From: CAZZKJ01 sp964654695
Lineage (GTDB): Bacteria; Krumholzibacteriota; Krumholzibacteriia; WVZY01
NCBI GenBank assembly: GCA_964654695.1
Contig: CAZZKJ010000015.1
Coordinates: forward strand, 1-48,559
Direction: 5' to 3'
DNA length: 48,559 nt
Under the pieces are notes generated by a model. The model did not search any database. It was not told where the DNA came from and worked only from the letters and a program-made list of their open reading frames with translations. A program made the position numbers and the translations under genes. Numbering within the stretch: the stretch's first letter is position 1; the number at the start of each line of letters is the position of its first letter. Positions 16,501-24,402 of the stretch are shown in pieces.

Positions 16501-18219
16501 GCTTCAGCGCTGTCCAAAATCGGCCTCATTCATGTTGAAATCAATAACACCCTCGAAGCCAGGCAGCTAATGGACCGGGCTCTGGACCTCGCGGGATCGG
16601 AGATCGGGCGCGAACTGCCCGAAGAAGTCGTACTGCTTCAGAGTTCGCTGAGCCGCCACAAGTTCGAGACCTCCCTGCCCGGCAAGGCTTCGCAAAAGCT
16701 GCTGGTGGCTTTTTATGAACTGAGTACGCTCAGTGATTTTGCCCTCGACCGCCATGAATTCTTTAAAAGAGCTCTGGAGATTGTAAAGCAGATCATAAAT
16801 CCGAACGAATGTCTTTTTGCTCTAAAGGGAGACGGCGATCAATTCATGCTCTATGACCGCTCCGGAGAGCTCCTCGGGCCGGCAGGAAAGGCCCATACGG
16901 CGTTGTTTTCAAAAACCCTTCTTCTGGGCTGCCTGCTGGAAAGCGCGTCTCCGGATGCCGGGGATATCGTTTGGCAGCTCGGGCTGCAATCGGGGCAAGG
17001 TTTTACCAGCATTCCCATGAAAGCTATGGGCGAATACCTGGGCTGCCTCTATATGGTATTCCCCGAATCGAGGCTGCCTTTGTCGAAAGAAGATGTTACT
17101 TTCTTCACTTCCCTCGGGCGGCAGATCGCAGGCAACCTAAGACTCATGCTTCACTTCGAAGAGCACATGCACAAGGAAGAGCGGCTGGAAAAAGAATTTA
17201 CGGACCTAAAAGCCCAGTTCGAGCAGGAATACAGGTTCGAGAACCTGATCGGGAAAAGCGAGGAGATGAAAAAGATATTCCGAACGCTCAACAAGGTCAA
17301 GAACATGATCACGGGAATCTTGATTATAGGTGAGAGCGGGACCGGTAAAACCGAACTCGCACGTGCCATCCATTACAACAGCCCGCGTGCCAACAAGCCT
17401 TTTCAGGAAATTCACTGCGCCCAAATACCGACTACGCTGCTCGAAAGCGAGCTTTTCGGTCACGAACGGGGCGCATTCACCGGCGCCGTACAAAGAAAGC
17501 TCGGCCTGTGCGAACTGGCTGACGGCGGCACTATTTTCCTCGATGATATCAACGTCATTTCGATGGAAACCCAGACCAAGCTGCTCCACTTCCTCGAAAG
17601 CAAAAGCTTTATGAGGATCGGCGGAACCAAGAAGATAACATCCGATGTCAGGATCATCGCCGCCAGCAACGAGGACCTGGAAAAACTTAGCCGCGAAAAG
17701 AAATTCCGCGAAGATCTATACTACCGTCTAAAAGTTTTATTGATAACCATTCCTCCCCTCAGGGAAAGAAAAGACGATATCCTGGCGATCGCCCTGGCTT
17801 TTCTCAAGAAAAAATGCGCCGAGAAAAACGTTCCCCTCAAAACCCTTTCGACTGAGACTATAAAGCTTTTTCAAAAGGCTCCGTGGCGCGGAAATGTCCG
17901 CGAGCTTCAAAACGTTCTAGAAAGGGTTGTTCTTTTATCCGATGACAGCATCATTCATCCCAATTCGCTGCCCGAGGATTTTCTCAAGGAAATTTCCGGC
18001 CCCGGCGCGCGCCGTCAGAGCAGCGCGGAAAGCCTGGTCGAGGAGATAATCGGCCTGGACGGATATTCTGATGCCAACCCGCTGATGCCGCAAATGGAAG
18101 CTTTATTCGCCAAGTCGATGGTCAGCCGAGCAAAAGCCAAGAGCAAAGCCGCTTCCCTGTTGGGAATTACCAAACCCACGTTATATTCCCGTCTTGAAAA
18201 ATACAGAAAATTGGATTAA
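13582..18219 (+). CDS. Sigma-54 activator with pseudokinase-like, P-loop, TPR and GAF domains
   Basis: This 1545-residue regulator is a bacterial enhancer-binding protein. From the C-terminus: a Fis-type helix-turn-helix (about 1505-1545), and a complete sigma-54 AAA+ domain with Walker A GESGTGKT (1250-1257), the sigma-54-contacting GAFTGA loop (1297-1302) and GGTIFLDD. Before it come a GAF-like sensor region (about 1040-1190) and a TPR array (about 620-1010). Further upstream is another P-loop ATPase (Walker A GPPLSGKT 285-292, Walker B FFIDD 336-340). Residues about 20-155 resemble a protein-kinase fold but lack the VAIK lysine, and the catalytic loop reads YDLSINTL, so it is probably a pseudokinase. 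The same order with an active kinase is known in long sigma-54 activators. The protein is cytoplasmic. A sigma-54-type promoter lies 7.8 kb away on the FHA-kinase operon. Confidence 0.9.
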   Translation: MNPSKTVIYQKNLQRAGEEKAHGLWSILTMIDPVSEKKFLSFILNDEQAALLNTSVLAFRSNTAAEICGERCPRVLDINIKETRLEFLTPFIDPLKSDGIAGENELKELVEFLIGVLTRFEALRFEAYDLSINTLGTNENGEYCLLPNAYLLPPVDNDAPVKRQGRGARRGALAARPASGYSGSGVNLSRFLSFIDSLLNSSGMRTDIVKTSFAAKLSEIKDKTTGGELADFSDIHDFLFTGKEPRASKRSTACHARIPDKDFLQKTTHQIIGSADSGGIVLVEGPPLSGKTFVLKSAVEIMESSGGWDCHTADAWELFPKRKRTDNYFSNGRSAFFIDDMDEKAFVYSGIATIMLNGTWTDDRFIVLTVDPGRESRESREFLEKISLKYGDRFQKIALNGPPSSNGAVSKDRVRGKLVSIIRRINKNLKLVNADAGGLAGILMAELKDEERQLVEFLAAARFSLPLDFILSSFPQDRQTISIAVHNLAALGLVNIRYRYFPQRESIFVLLSMRHNSLARLVNKNLSADRRMNLSKTFVPLVEEHGEIPRFHYLYHLLKGGDKNRAAAYCVNYFKKHKGDSRPLFFTLFAKNLLENGLFETLPFGGRFFILKELSEDLMAIGDTSQAEKLLLAAADLADEAEFDKQVKNAALIVAAYRMLAGIFECRGEYIQALDLLNNARENLQSCLSLAEQASLLNEIGWLQYRLGDYEKSLRSCKLSLTSLNANQHPLVVSQALNIMGVVHFNTSRYDESISYYEQSAFLREQAKDFNALSASFNNLGLAYQTKGEYEKALDYYNKSLEIKIKQNNRRGIAGGYLNLAMLNLDMHNFTEAENKCKASIDISRKLGNTQLTAENLSTLGDIALKRGRFETADEHYLESLQLCKKMGIINEEMGALRRLSSLHLVQGNFGPARRYISKASSLARRIGSKMESAQIDIIKGDLEYSQKHHMKAIKHFEKAASALTTLAKYKQAASALSKIGLIHVEINNTLEARQLMDRALDLAGSEIGRELPEEVVLLQSSLSRHKFETSLPGKASQKLLVAFYELSTLSDFALDRHEFFKRALEIVKQIINPNECLFALKGDGDQFMLYDRSGELLGPAGKAHTALFSKTLLLGCLLESASPDAGDIVWQLGLQSGQGFTSIPMKAMGEYLGCLYMVFPESRLPLSKEDVTFFTSLGRQIAGNLRLMLHFEEHMHKEERLEKEFTDLKAQFEQEYRFENLIGKSEEMKKIFRTLNKVKNMITGILIIGESGTGKTELARAIHYNSPRANKPFQEIHCAQIPTTLLESELFGHERGAFTGAVQRKLGLCELADGGTIFLDDINVISMETQTKLLHFLESKSFMRIGGTKKITSDVRIIAASNEDLEKLSREKKFREDLYYRLKVLLITIPPLRERKDDILAIALAFLKKKCAEKNVPLKTLSTETIKLFQKAPWRGNVRELQNVLERVVLLSDDSIIHPNSLPEDFLKEISGPGARRQSSAESLVEEIIGLDGYSDANPLMPQMEALFAKSMVSRAKAKSKAASLLGITKPTLYSRLEKYRKLD

Positions 18220-18264
18220 TAATTAGTCAGCCCGTCGAGAAGCTGTAAATACATTTCGGCGTTT

Positions 18265-19056
18265 ATGAAGGATTCAGGCAAAAAAACCGCAATGAAAAAA
18301 ACCATAACCAGAAAAAAACTTGTAAAATATCTCGATGAATTCATGGGGATAGCCGCCGTTCAGGACGATTCGCTCAACGGGCTGCAGGTTGAAGGATCAA
18401 GCAGGGTGGGCAAGATTTCCTTCGCCGTGGATGCCTGCCAGGAAACCGTCGAGTCCGCGGCGAGGGCGGATGCGGATATGCTGATCGTTCACCACGGATT
18501 GCTTTGGGGAAAAACTAAAAGAATTACGGGGGTTATGCAAAAGCGCTTGAGCGTGCTGCTGGGACGCAGCATATCTTTATATGCGGTACATTTGCCCCTG
18601 GATCTTCATGAAAAGGTCGGGAATAACGTCGAGCTTGCCCGCCTCCTCGGATTTAAAATAAGGAATAAATTCGCCCGATACAAGGGAACTGAGATCGGTT
18701 ATACCGCCTCACCACCGAAACCTGTACCCAGATCCCTGGTGGTCAAGAAGCTCGAAAGTCTTCTCGAAGCCAATGCAAGCATACTTCCCTTCGGTCCGAA
18801 AGAAATCAAAACCGCCGGAATCGTCAGCGGCGGCGGAAGTTTTTTCGCGGCCGAAGCCAAGGACCTTGGGTGCGACAGCCTGATAACGGGCGAGACTTCG
18901 CATGTCGGCTACCATATCGCCAAGGAATGCGAGATGAATATGATATTTGCCGGTCATTATGCAAGCGAAACCGTCGGTTTGAAAGCCTTGGCCGGACATC
19001 TGAAAAAAGAATTCAATCTGGAATGCAGTTTTATATCCGCCCCCACAGGATTCTAG
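18265..19056 (+). CDS. Nif3-like dinuclear metal protein (YbgI/YqfO family)
   Basis: The 263-residue product is a full-length member of the Nif3 family (COG0327). Visible family blocks are DSLNGLQVEG (about 35-44), the metal-binding HHG (76-78), HLPLDLHEKVGNN, and the C-terminal GETSH and GHYASE. These are cytoplasmic ring-forming proteins with two metal ions; annotation as GTP cyclohydrolase I type 2 is historical and the reaction is uncertain. The ATG at 18265 has no clear Shine-Dalgarno, and an in-frame ATG at 18292 is an alternative. It stands 45 bases after the sigma-54 activator. Confidence 0.9.
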   Translation: MKDSGKKTAMKKTITRKKLVKYLDEFMGIAAVQDDSLNGLQVEGSSRVGKISFAVDACQETVESAARADADMLIVHHGLLWGKTKRITGVMQKRLSVLLGRSISLYAVHLPLDLHEKVGNNVELARLLGFKIRNKFARYKGTEIGYTASPPKPVPRSLVVKKLESLLEANASILPFGPKEIKTAGIVSGGGSFFAAEAKDLGCDSLITGETSHVGYHIAKECEMNMIFAGHYASETVGLKALAGHLKKEFNLECSFISAPTGF

Positions 19057-19136
19057 CTCCATTTGTCCAAAACGGGAAATTCCGAATTGTTTATTCATAT
19101 TATACCGTCGTGTGACAACTTCTTAATCCGGAATTG

Positions 19137-21428
19137 ATGAAGATACCCCGCTCACTAATAAACGCGATCCTTTTGCTGATATTCGCAGGTGCGGTCTGGA
19201 TAAGAATCGACGGGCCCCAGTCTTCCTCAAAGCTCTACTATAAGGGCGAATCGGCAATGAATTACCGTTATGCCCTTATGATCTCCGAAAAAGGATCGCT
19301 GCCCGAAGTTGACCAGAAAGTCTCATGGCCGGAGGGGCTATCCCCCGCAAAAACACAGGCCCGGGGAGTCGAATTCCTGACGGGCTATCTCTACCGGTTT
19401 TTCAGTTATTTCAGTGATACGTCATTTAAGGATTTTACACGCGGACTAACAGTCCTGGTTTTCTCACTGCTGGTATTCGTCCTCTACCGCATCAGTTATA
19501 AGGTTTGGCGGTGCAAGGCGGGGGCGGTACTCTCGTCCTCGCTCGTAGCCTTTTCGGCCCCCGTTATCGCAGCCACCAACGGAGGCGAATATACGCACAT
19601 CCCGTTCGCCGTCACCGCGATGTCACTGCATGCGCTTGTCTTGTTAGATCGAAACTCGAAGCCGGTTCCGTTAGCGGCGGTTATGCAGGCTGCTGCTTCT
19701 TTCATCCTGATGGCCTTTTGGGAGTTTGCCATCTATTATTTTGCCGCCACCGCTATTTTCCTTATGCTTACAAAAGTCGTCGATCATGGAGAAAGAATCA
19801 GAATACTAATAACGGATCTTGTCGCCGTGCTGGCGGCGGGAATTCTTCTGCCCCATGCCTCGGCTGCGATGATTCTTGCGACACCGCCGGCATTAATCCT
19901 TTATGCTTCGATCCTCGCGGCGTCTTCGAAAACCCTGACATCTTCTCGGCTAGCAACGGCGGCCGCAACAGCTGCGATCGTCATCCCGGGGGCTGTTCTT
20001 CTGCACATTTTTTCGATTTATTCGCCCGATGCCCTGCACGGTATGAACTGTTTTTATCAGCGCATACTCCATCCGGCGGGCAAACCGGCGGATCCGGAGG
20101 AATTGTCACTGCTTACGAGATACATATGGACCCGCGGCTCGTCTCCGCCGTCCGGTTACGATGTCTGGAATCTTTTTGTACCGCTGGGTTTGATGATTCC
20201 CGCGCTGATAGACGGTTTGAGGGCGGCGGGCGGTTGCGTCTCAAAAAAAATATTGAAAATCCTTTTGATCGCGGGTGCGGCTTCCGCGATCTATCTTGCC
20301 GACCGCGCCGCCGCGGGTTTCACCGCTGCGGTTCTGTTCGTTATAATCAGTCCCGTTTTTTACTCGTTTTTCTCGAACTTCCGGAAGCGGATAGTCTTCA
20401 TCGCCGCCGGGCTGATTTTGATGTTCATGCAGGGTCTCCCATTCCAGGGCGATCAGGATATGCTTTCGCGGCTAGGCCGTTTGGCGGGCGCCGGCGCCGA
20501 CAAGGAACGTTTCAACTGGGTCGGCATCGGCAATTCCGATCTCGAATTAGTGGAGCATATCGCCGCCAGAACTTCTACTAAAGATCCTTTTCTCTGCACA
20601 CCGGATGTTTCATCGTTCCTGCTGGCTTTTACCGGGAGAACCACCGCTCTGTACCCCGGGATCGTTACGGAAGCAGCGTCGGGAAAGCTACAGGATATGT
20701 TCCTGCCCCTGTACGGCGGCGAAGAGGCTCTTTACGAGGTGTGTAAATCGTCGGGCATAAAATACGTTCTGTATTCCATAGACATGGTTCTCGATGGATC
20801 CCGCTATTCGCCTTCCTACACCGCCGCGGTCCGGTCTGTTGACAGGGAAAGTGCGGCATGGCTGATGCATTTTTTCCCGGAGTCGCTTGAGCATTTACAG
20901 CTTGTTTACGAAAATGATAATTACAGGTTGTTCAAAGTTGTCGAGGAGGGAGGCCCAATATTCTTGAGCGATCACCCGCCGGTTTACCAGCATACCATAT
21001 TCAAGGAACATGGAAATAATACGGCGAACTTTTACCAGGGAATAATCAGGATTCTATCCATATATGCCATGGGAGCGAATGCGCAGTCCGGCGGCAACTT
21101 AAGGAGCGCTGCGGGCTATTACCTGGACTGCTTGTACGAAGCCCCCCGCTTTACCGAGGCAAGGCTCGCCCTGGGATCAACGTGGTTCAATCTGAAAGAA
21201 TTCGCGAGAGCAAAAGAAGCCTACGAATCGATCATTCGGTATTCCCCGGACGATCCCAAAGCTCTTTTTGGAGCCGCATTGGCGGCAAGCCGGCTCAACA
21301 ACATTGATGAGGCCAGGAGTTATTTAGATTTGATCTTCTCTGCAACTTCCGACAGGTACATTTTGAGAAAAGCCAGGGGACTGGAGAAAATACTAAACAG
21401 CCGGGGCGGCGCTCAAAACGAAGAGTGA
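19137..21428 (+). CDS. Multi-span membrane protein, GT-C/STT3-like, with C-terminal TPRs
   Basis: The 763-residue protein starts with a membrane segment (about 8-25), followed by a loop resembling STT3/PglB-type GT-C transferases: YRYALMISEKG, then PEVDQKVSWPEG (near 55-67), where the family places its first acidic motif. About ten further hydrophobic segments follow to about residue 450, then a soluble domain. The last ~130 residues hold two or three TPRs (FARAKEAYESIIRYSPDDPK). I do not see a WWDYG motif, so oligosaccharyl transferase activity is not shown; a lipid-linked sugar glycosyltransferase or flippase-like role is possible. A TTG one codon upstream is an alternative start. The tRNA-Val lies 26 bases beyond the stop on the other strand. 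Confidence 0.7.
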   Translation: MKIPRSLINAILLLIFAGAVWIRIDGPQSSSKLYYKGESAMNYRYALMISEKGSLPEVDQKVSWPEGLSPAKTQARGVEFLTGYLYRFFSYFSDTSFKDFTRGLTVLVFSLLVFVLYRISYKVWRCKAGAVLSSSLVAFSAPVIAATNGGEYTHIPFAVTAMSLHALVLLDRNSKPVPLAAVMQAAASFILMAFWEFAIYYFAATAIFLMLTKVVDHGERIRILITDLVAVLAAGILLPHASAAMILATPPALILYASILAASSKTLTSSRLATAAATAAIVIPGAVLLHIFSIYSPDALHGMNCFYQRILHPAGKPADPEELSLLTRYIWTRGSSPPSGYDVWNLFVPLGLMIPALIDGLRAAGGCVSKKILKILLIAGAASAIYLADRAAAGFTAAVLFVIISPVFYSFFSNFRKRIVFIAAGLILMFMQGLPFQGDQDMLSRLGRLAGAGADKERFNWVGIGNSDLELVEHIAARTSTKDPFLCTPDVSSFLLAFTGRTTALYPGIVTEAASGKLQDMFLPLYGGEEALYEVCKSSGIKYVLYSIDMVLDGSRYSPSYTAAVRSVDRESAAWLMHFFPESLEHLQLVYENDNYRLFKVVEEGGPIFLSDHPPVYQHTIFKEHGNNTANFYQGIIRILSIYAMGANAQSGGNLRSAAGYYLDCLYEAPRFTEARLALGSTWFNLKEFARAKEAYESIIRYSPDDPKALFGAALAASRLNNIDEARSYLDLIFSATSDRYILRKARGLEKILNSRGGAQNEE

Positions 21429-21454
21429 GCGCCCGCCGGTTTGATAAAAACAAG

Positions 21455-21529
21455 TGGTGGGGACTACTGGATTTGAACCAGTGACTTCTACCGTGTGAAG
21501 GTAGCACTCTCCCGCTGAGTTAAGCCCCC
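21455..21529 (-). tRNA. tRNA-Val (anticodon CAC), CCA encoded
   Basis: The minus strand folds into a complete cloverleaf. The acceptor GGGGGCT pairs with AGTCCCC (one G-T pair), followed by A and an encoded CCA. The anticodon stem is CTACC/GGTAG with loop TTCACAC, so the anticodon is CAC for GUG codons. The T arm has GGTTCAAATCC. Only six bases separate its 5' end from the stop of the parvulin gene, so it is likely cut from that transcript. A TTTTT tract follows the CCA. Confidence 0.96.
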
Positions 21530-21535
21530 AACCTG

Positions 21536-22519
21536 CTAATAATTTCTGGCGATTACCGCAGTTTTCCTTATCTCCTGCAGGTGTTCCTGCAGCTTGCCGA
21601 CCATTTCCGTTTCCCACATCTTGCTCATCAAGTCATTTTTGACATCATCGAAAGCAAGTTTGACTCCATGCTTCTTCTCCTCGACTTTCAATATATGAAA
21701 TCCGAAGCGGGTCTTGATGACACCGCTTATCTCTCCTGTTTTCATACTGAAAGCTGCGCTGTCGAACGGAGCCACCATAGCCTTGCGTGGAAACAAGCCG
21801 AGATCACCGCCTTTTTTGCTGCTGGTGGGATCTTCCGAAAACAAATTAGCAAGTTCGGTAAAATTCTCTCCGTTCTTGGCCCTCGCCATTATCCCTTCGA
21901 TTGATTCCCGCTTCTTCTGCTTGACTTCAGGAGTATCATCCGGCAGTACGCGAACAAGAATGTGGCGTGCTCTGACGCTGTCGGGCATCAAGAACTGCGC
22001 TTGATTTTGATCGTAGAATTCCCTGGCCCTTTTCTCATCAACATTGATTTCCCTGGAAAATCTGTCTTCAATGAACTTATTTATTATCAGATCCTGCTTG
22101 AGATTGTCCATCAATCCGTCCCTTGTGAAGTTGCCCTTCACGAGAAAGTTATCTATCGCGCTTTCTCCACCCATTGCCTGTATGAACCGCGCGATAATCC
22201 CGGCGCTCGTGGAGTCGTCCATAACCACTCCGTTATCCACTGCTTCACGCCACAAAAGCACCCTGTCGATCATTTTATCGAGCAGCATTTTATTGAAGGT
22301 GCTGTCCGGCAGCATCTGCCGGTTCTGCTGCATAAAGATCGCCGCAAACAACCGCAGATCGCCTCCATTAACCGGAATATCGTTTACGGTCGCGATTAAT
22401 TCGTTATCGATAAGCGAATCAGGGAACGCGACCGCCGTCCGGCCTCCATCTTTCTTGCCACATGCCGGTATCATGATAAACAATACGGCCATACAAGCTA
22501 ACGCTCTGATGATTCTCAA
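21536..22519 (-). CDS. Parvulin-type peptidyl-prolyl isomerase lipoprotein
   Basis: The product (327 residues from the TTG at 22519) has a lipoprotein signal ending in MIPACG, a SurA/PrsA-like helical N-terminal chaperone region (about 35-180), and one parvulin domain (about 183-280) with ARHILV, FSEDPTSSKKGGDLG and the C-terminal GFHILKV. It should act on the periplasmic face, folding exported or outer-membrane proteins. I prefer the TTG start because GGAGG lies five bases before it; the ATG at 22531, four codons upstream, has no ribosome-binding site. It is divergent from the GNAT gene, and the 22532-22710 spacer contains a minus-strand TATAAT but no good -35. tRNA-Val follows six bases after the stop. 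Confidence 0.9.
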   Translation of the reverse strand: MRIIRALACMAVLFIMIPACGKKDGGRTAVAFPDSLIDNELIATVNDIPVNGGDLRLFAAIFMQQNRQMLPDSTFNKMLLDKMIDRVLLWREAVDNGVVMDDSTSAGIIARFIQAMGGESAIDNFLVKGNFTRDGLMDNLKQDLIINKFIEDRFSREINVDEKRAREFYDQNQAQFLMPDSVRARHILVRVLPDDTPEVKQKKRESIEGIMARAKNGENFTELANLFSEDPTSSKKGGDLGLFPRKAMVAPFDSAAFSMKTGEISGVIKTRFGFHILKVEEKKHGVKLAFDDVKNDLMSKMWETEMVGKLQEHLQEIRKTAVIARNY

Positions 22520-22710
22520 GTTTTCCTCCATTTCAGCAGGGATTTTCGCTTACAGCACATTTCTGTAATTCGTACGAAATGTCCAGTTAGGGGTTATTAT
22601 ATTTTTCTGGAACGAGCATAGAGGTTGCCTCCGTTCCATCAAAGTTATAGAATAATAACAAAAAGCGGCAAAAGCATCAAGAACGTGCAAGAACTTTACG
22701 AGGAATCCCC

Positions 22711-23184
22711 ATGGAACCCTCCAAGCCTTTTATCATCAAGCCTCTCGAGGGCAAAGACATTTCCCGGGTAGTGGATCTGTCCACCAAGCTCGAAGAGTTT
22801 TTCCCGCAGGACGCGCTGACAATGATCGAATTCTCGCTCAAAGAGCATAAAGCGTTTGTCGGCCTTCTCGATGATGAACTCGTGAGTTTTCTTATCTATG
22901 AAGTCAGGGACAAGTCAACCGCCGAGATTCTTTGGATGGGGGTCAAAAAAGACTATCATGGACTGGGCCTGGGAACGATGATGCTCGAAAACCTTGAACA
23001 GAAACTGAAGCGCGACAATATCAGCAACCTGATCACAACCACTCTCTCTTATACCGTGCGATACAAACCCTACGAAAAAGTCAGGACCTTCTTCTACAAC
23101 CGCGGATTCAAAGCCCATGGGATCCAGAACGATTACTATGAAGAAGGCGTGGACAGACTGCTCCTGATAAAAGAACTGCAATAA
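22711..23184 (+). CDS. GNAT-family N-acetyltransferase
   Basis: The 157-residue single-domain protein has the acetyl-CoA-binding motif A of GNAT enzymes in MGVKKDYHGLGLGTMML (about residues 76-92). The C-terminal FFYNRGFKAHG block matches the usual motif B. The acceptor substrate, whether protein, amino acid or small amine, cannot be inferred. It converges with the endonuclease III gene, the stops being only seven bases apart, so they are not co-transcribed. No partner gene suggests a pathway. Confidence 0.85.
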   Translation: MEPSKPFIIKPLEGKDISRVVDLSTKLEEFFPQDALTMIEFSLKEHKAFVGLLDDELVSFLIYEVRDKSTAEILWMGVKKDYHGLGLGTMMLENLEQKLKRDNISNLITTTLSYTVRYKPYEKVRTFFYNRGFKAHGIQNDYYEEGVDRLLLIKELQ

Positions 23185-23191
23185 GTTCTAC

Positions 23192-23878
23192 TCAGCGGTG
23201 TTTTGTCACTCCTACCCTCGGACATCTTTTATAGAGCGGGCACTCAGAACAAAGCGGCGACACGGGTTTACACACCATCTTGCCGAAATTAACCAGCAGT
23301 TCGTTGTAACCGATCCAGTATTTTCTAGGCAGCACCTTCATGAGTTCGAATTCGGTATCATCCGTATTTTTCGTTGCGACCAGCCCGGTTCGGTTCGATA
23401 CCCGGTGCACGTGTGTATCGACGCAAATTCCATCGATTCCGAAACCGAGGGTCAGCACCAGATTTGCGGTTTTTCTCCCTATGCCCTTGATCTCCAGAAG
23501 TTCCTCCATCGAACCGGGCACGGTTCCATTGTACTTATCATTGATCGTTTTAGAAACGTTCCTGATGGTTTTCGCTTTGGTCTTGTAAAACCCGACCGGA
23601 TATATGGCTTCCCTTATGCTTTTCTCGGGCGCCGCAGCCAATTGAACCGGCGTTGAGACAAGCGCAAACAGTCTTTTCGAAGCTCCGGCGGTAACCTCGT
23701 CTTTAGTCCTCAAGCTCAGAATAGTGGAAATCAGAATCTTGAACGGATCTGGGTTGCGTCTGGCTATTTTTGACACCGCCGTCAACCGTCCGGGGCCAAC
23801 CGCCCTTGCGATCGCGTCGATCAGGGTTTTGACCCTCCGCGTATTATCAGAAGCTGCATCCGTCTTCCGGATCTTCAA
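23192..23878 (-). CDS. nth: Endonuclease III (DNA glycosylase/AP lyase)
   Basis: Endonuclease III removes oxidised pyrimidines and nicks abasic sites in base-excision repair. The protein has the helix-hairpin-helix LEIKGIGRKTANLVL with the catalytic lysine, the catalytic aspartate in VDTHVHR, and the [4Fe-4S] ligands C-x6-C-x2-C-x5-C in CKPVSPLCSECPLYKRC. The start is best placed at the TTG at 23878 (228 residues) because GGAGG lies seven bases before it; an upstream ATG at 23908 adds ten residues with no ribosome-binding site. It is a single gene, convergent with the GNAT gene. Confidence 0.95.
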   Translation of the reverse strand: MKIRKTDAASDNTRRVKTLIDAIARAVGPGRLTAVSKIARRNPDPFKILISTILSLRTKDEVTAGASKRLFALVSTPVQLAAAPEKSIREAIYPVGFYKTKAKTIRNVSKTINDKYNGTVPGSMEELLEIKGIGRKTANLVLTLGFGIDGICVDTHVHRVSNRTGLVATKNTDDTEFELMKVLPRKYWIGYNELLVNFGKMVCKPVSPLCSECPLYKRCPRVGVTKHR

Positions 23879-23988
23879 TAGAGCGCCTCCCTTGACAAAC
23901 GTGTTCATTAAGCATAGAATAAACCCCGTTCTTTATTTATGTTAAGCGGCCTCGGCGGCAGGGACCGACTGAGGAAACGAGAATTGGT

Positions 23989-24321
23989 TTGACGAATATA
24001 AAACAATCGAAGAAAAAGGCAAAAGCCAAAAGGGCCGACCCCTCAAAGTTTTTCCAGTCTTTGAGAAAGCGCCTGGACAAGAAAAGGCTTACGAGAGAAC
24101 GCGCTACTCACTGGGCTCATTTCTGGAACGTATGCCCGAAGTGCGGCGGAGATATGTTCGAGCAGAAGATAAAATCCATTTATTTTGAAGTTTGCAGAAA
24201 ATGTCACGGCATTCATATAGACGTTCAAGAGCTTGATGCCGCGGTTAAATTTCAGGAACCGGTTAAGTTATTTAAGAGTATTATTCGAAAATCAAAGAAA
24301 CCCTCGATCAAAATCAAGTAG
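23989..24321 (+). CDS. Small basic TFIIB-type zinc-ribbon protein
   Basis: The 110-residue product is very basic at both ends (Lys/Arg-rich 1-38 and 92-110). In between is a zinc ribbon of the zf-TFIIB type: CPKCGG (C49, C52), then CRKCHG (C69, C72) followed by the typical IDVQELD. Such domains occur in small bacterial proteins of unknown role; the charge suggests nucleic-acid binding. The start is a TTG at 23989 with GAGGAA about eleven bases before it. It precedes the methyltransferase operon, but a probable terminator lies between. Confidence 0.7.
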   Translation: MTNIKQSKKKAKAKRADPSKFFQSLRKRLDKKRLTRERATHWAHFWNVCPKCGGDMFEQKIKSIYFEVCRKCHGIHIDVQELDAAVKFQEPVKLFKSIIRKSKKPSIKIK

Positions 24322-24346
24322 CCGGCGGCTCTAACCGGTTTTTTTG
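24321..24346 (+). terminator. Probable intrinsic terminator after the zinc-ribbon gene
   Basis: Starting at the stop codon, AGCCGG pairs with CCGGTT around an eight- to nine-base loop (one G-T pair), and the 3' arm runs into a tract of seven T. It would separate the small zinc-ribbon gene from the corrinoid operon. I found no B12-box-like riboswitch in 24347-24402. Confidence 0.45.
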
Positions 24347-24402
24347 TACCCCCGGCGGCAAAGGAACAGGCCGCTTTCAACCTCTGCAAGACAGGAGCAA
24401 TT

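Noticed and set aside
19505..20581. 358-codon plus-strand frame inside the GT-C-like gene
   Set aside because: Cys/Arg/Gly-rich translation typical of an out-of-frame shadow of the membrane protein, which has coherent hydrophobic segments.
24347..24402. Cobalamin riboswitch before the corrinoid operon
   Set aside because: The leader is too short after the upstream terminator, and no B12-box-like sequence is visible.
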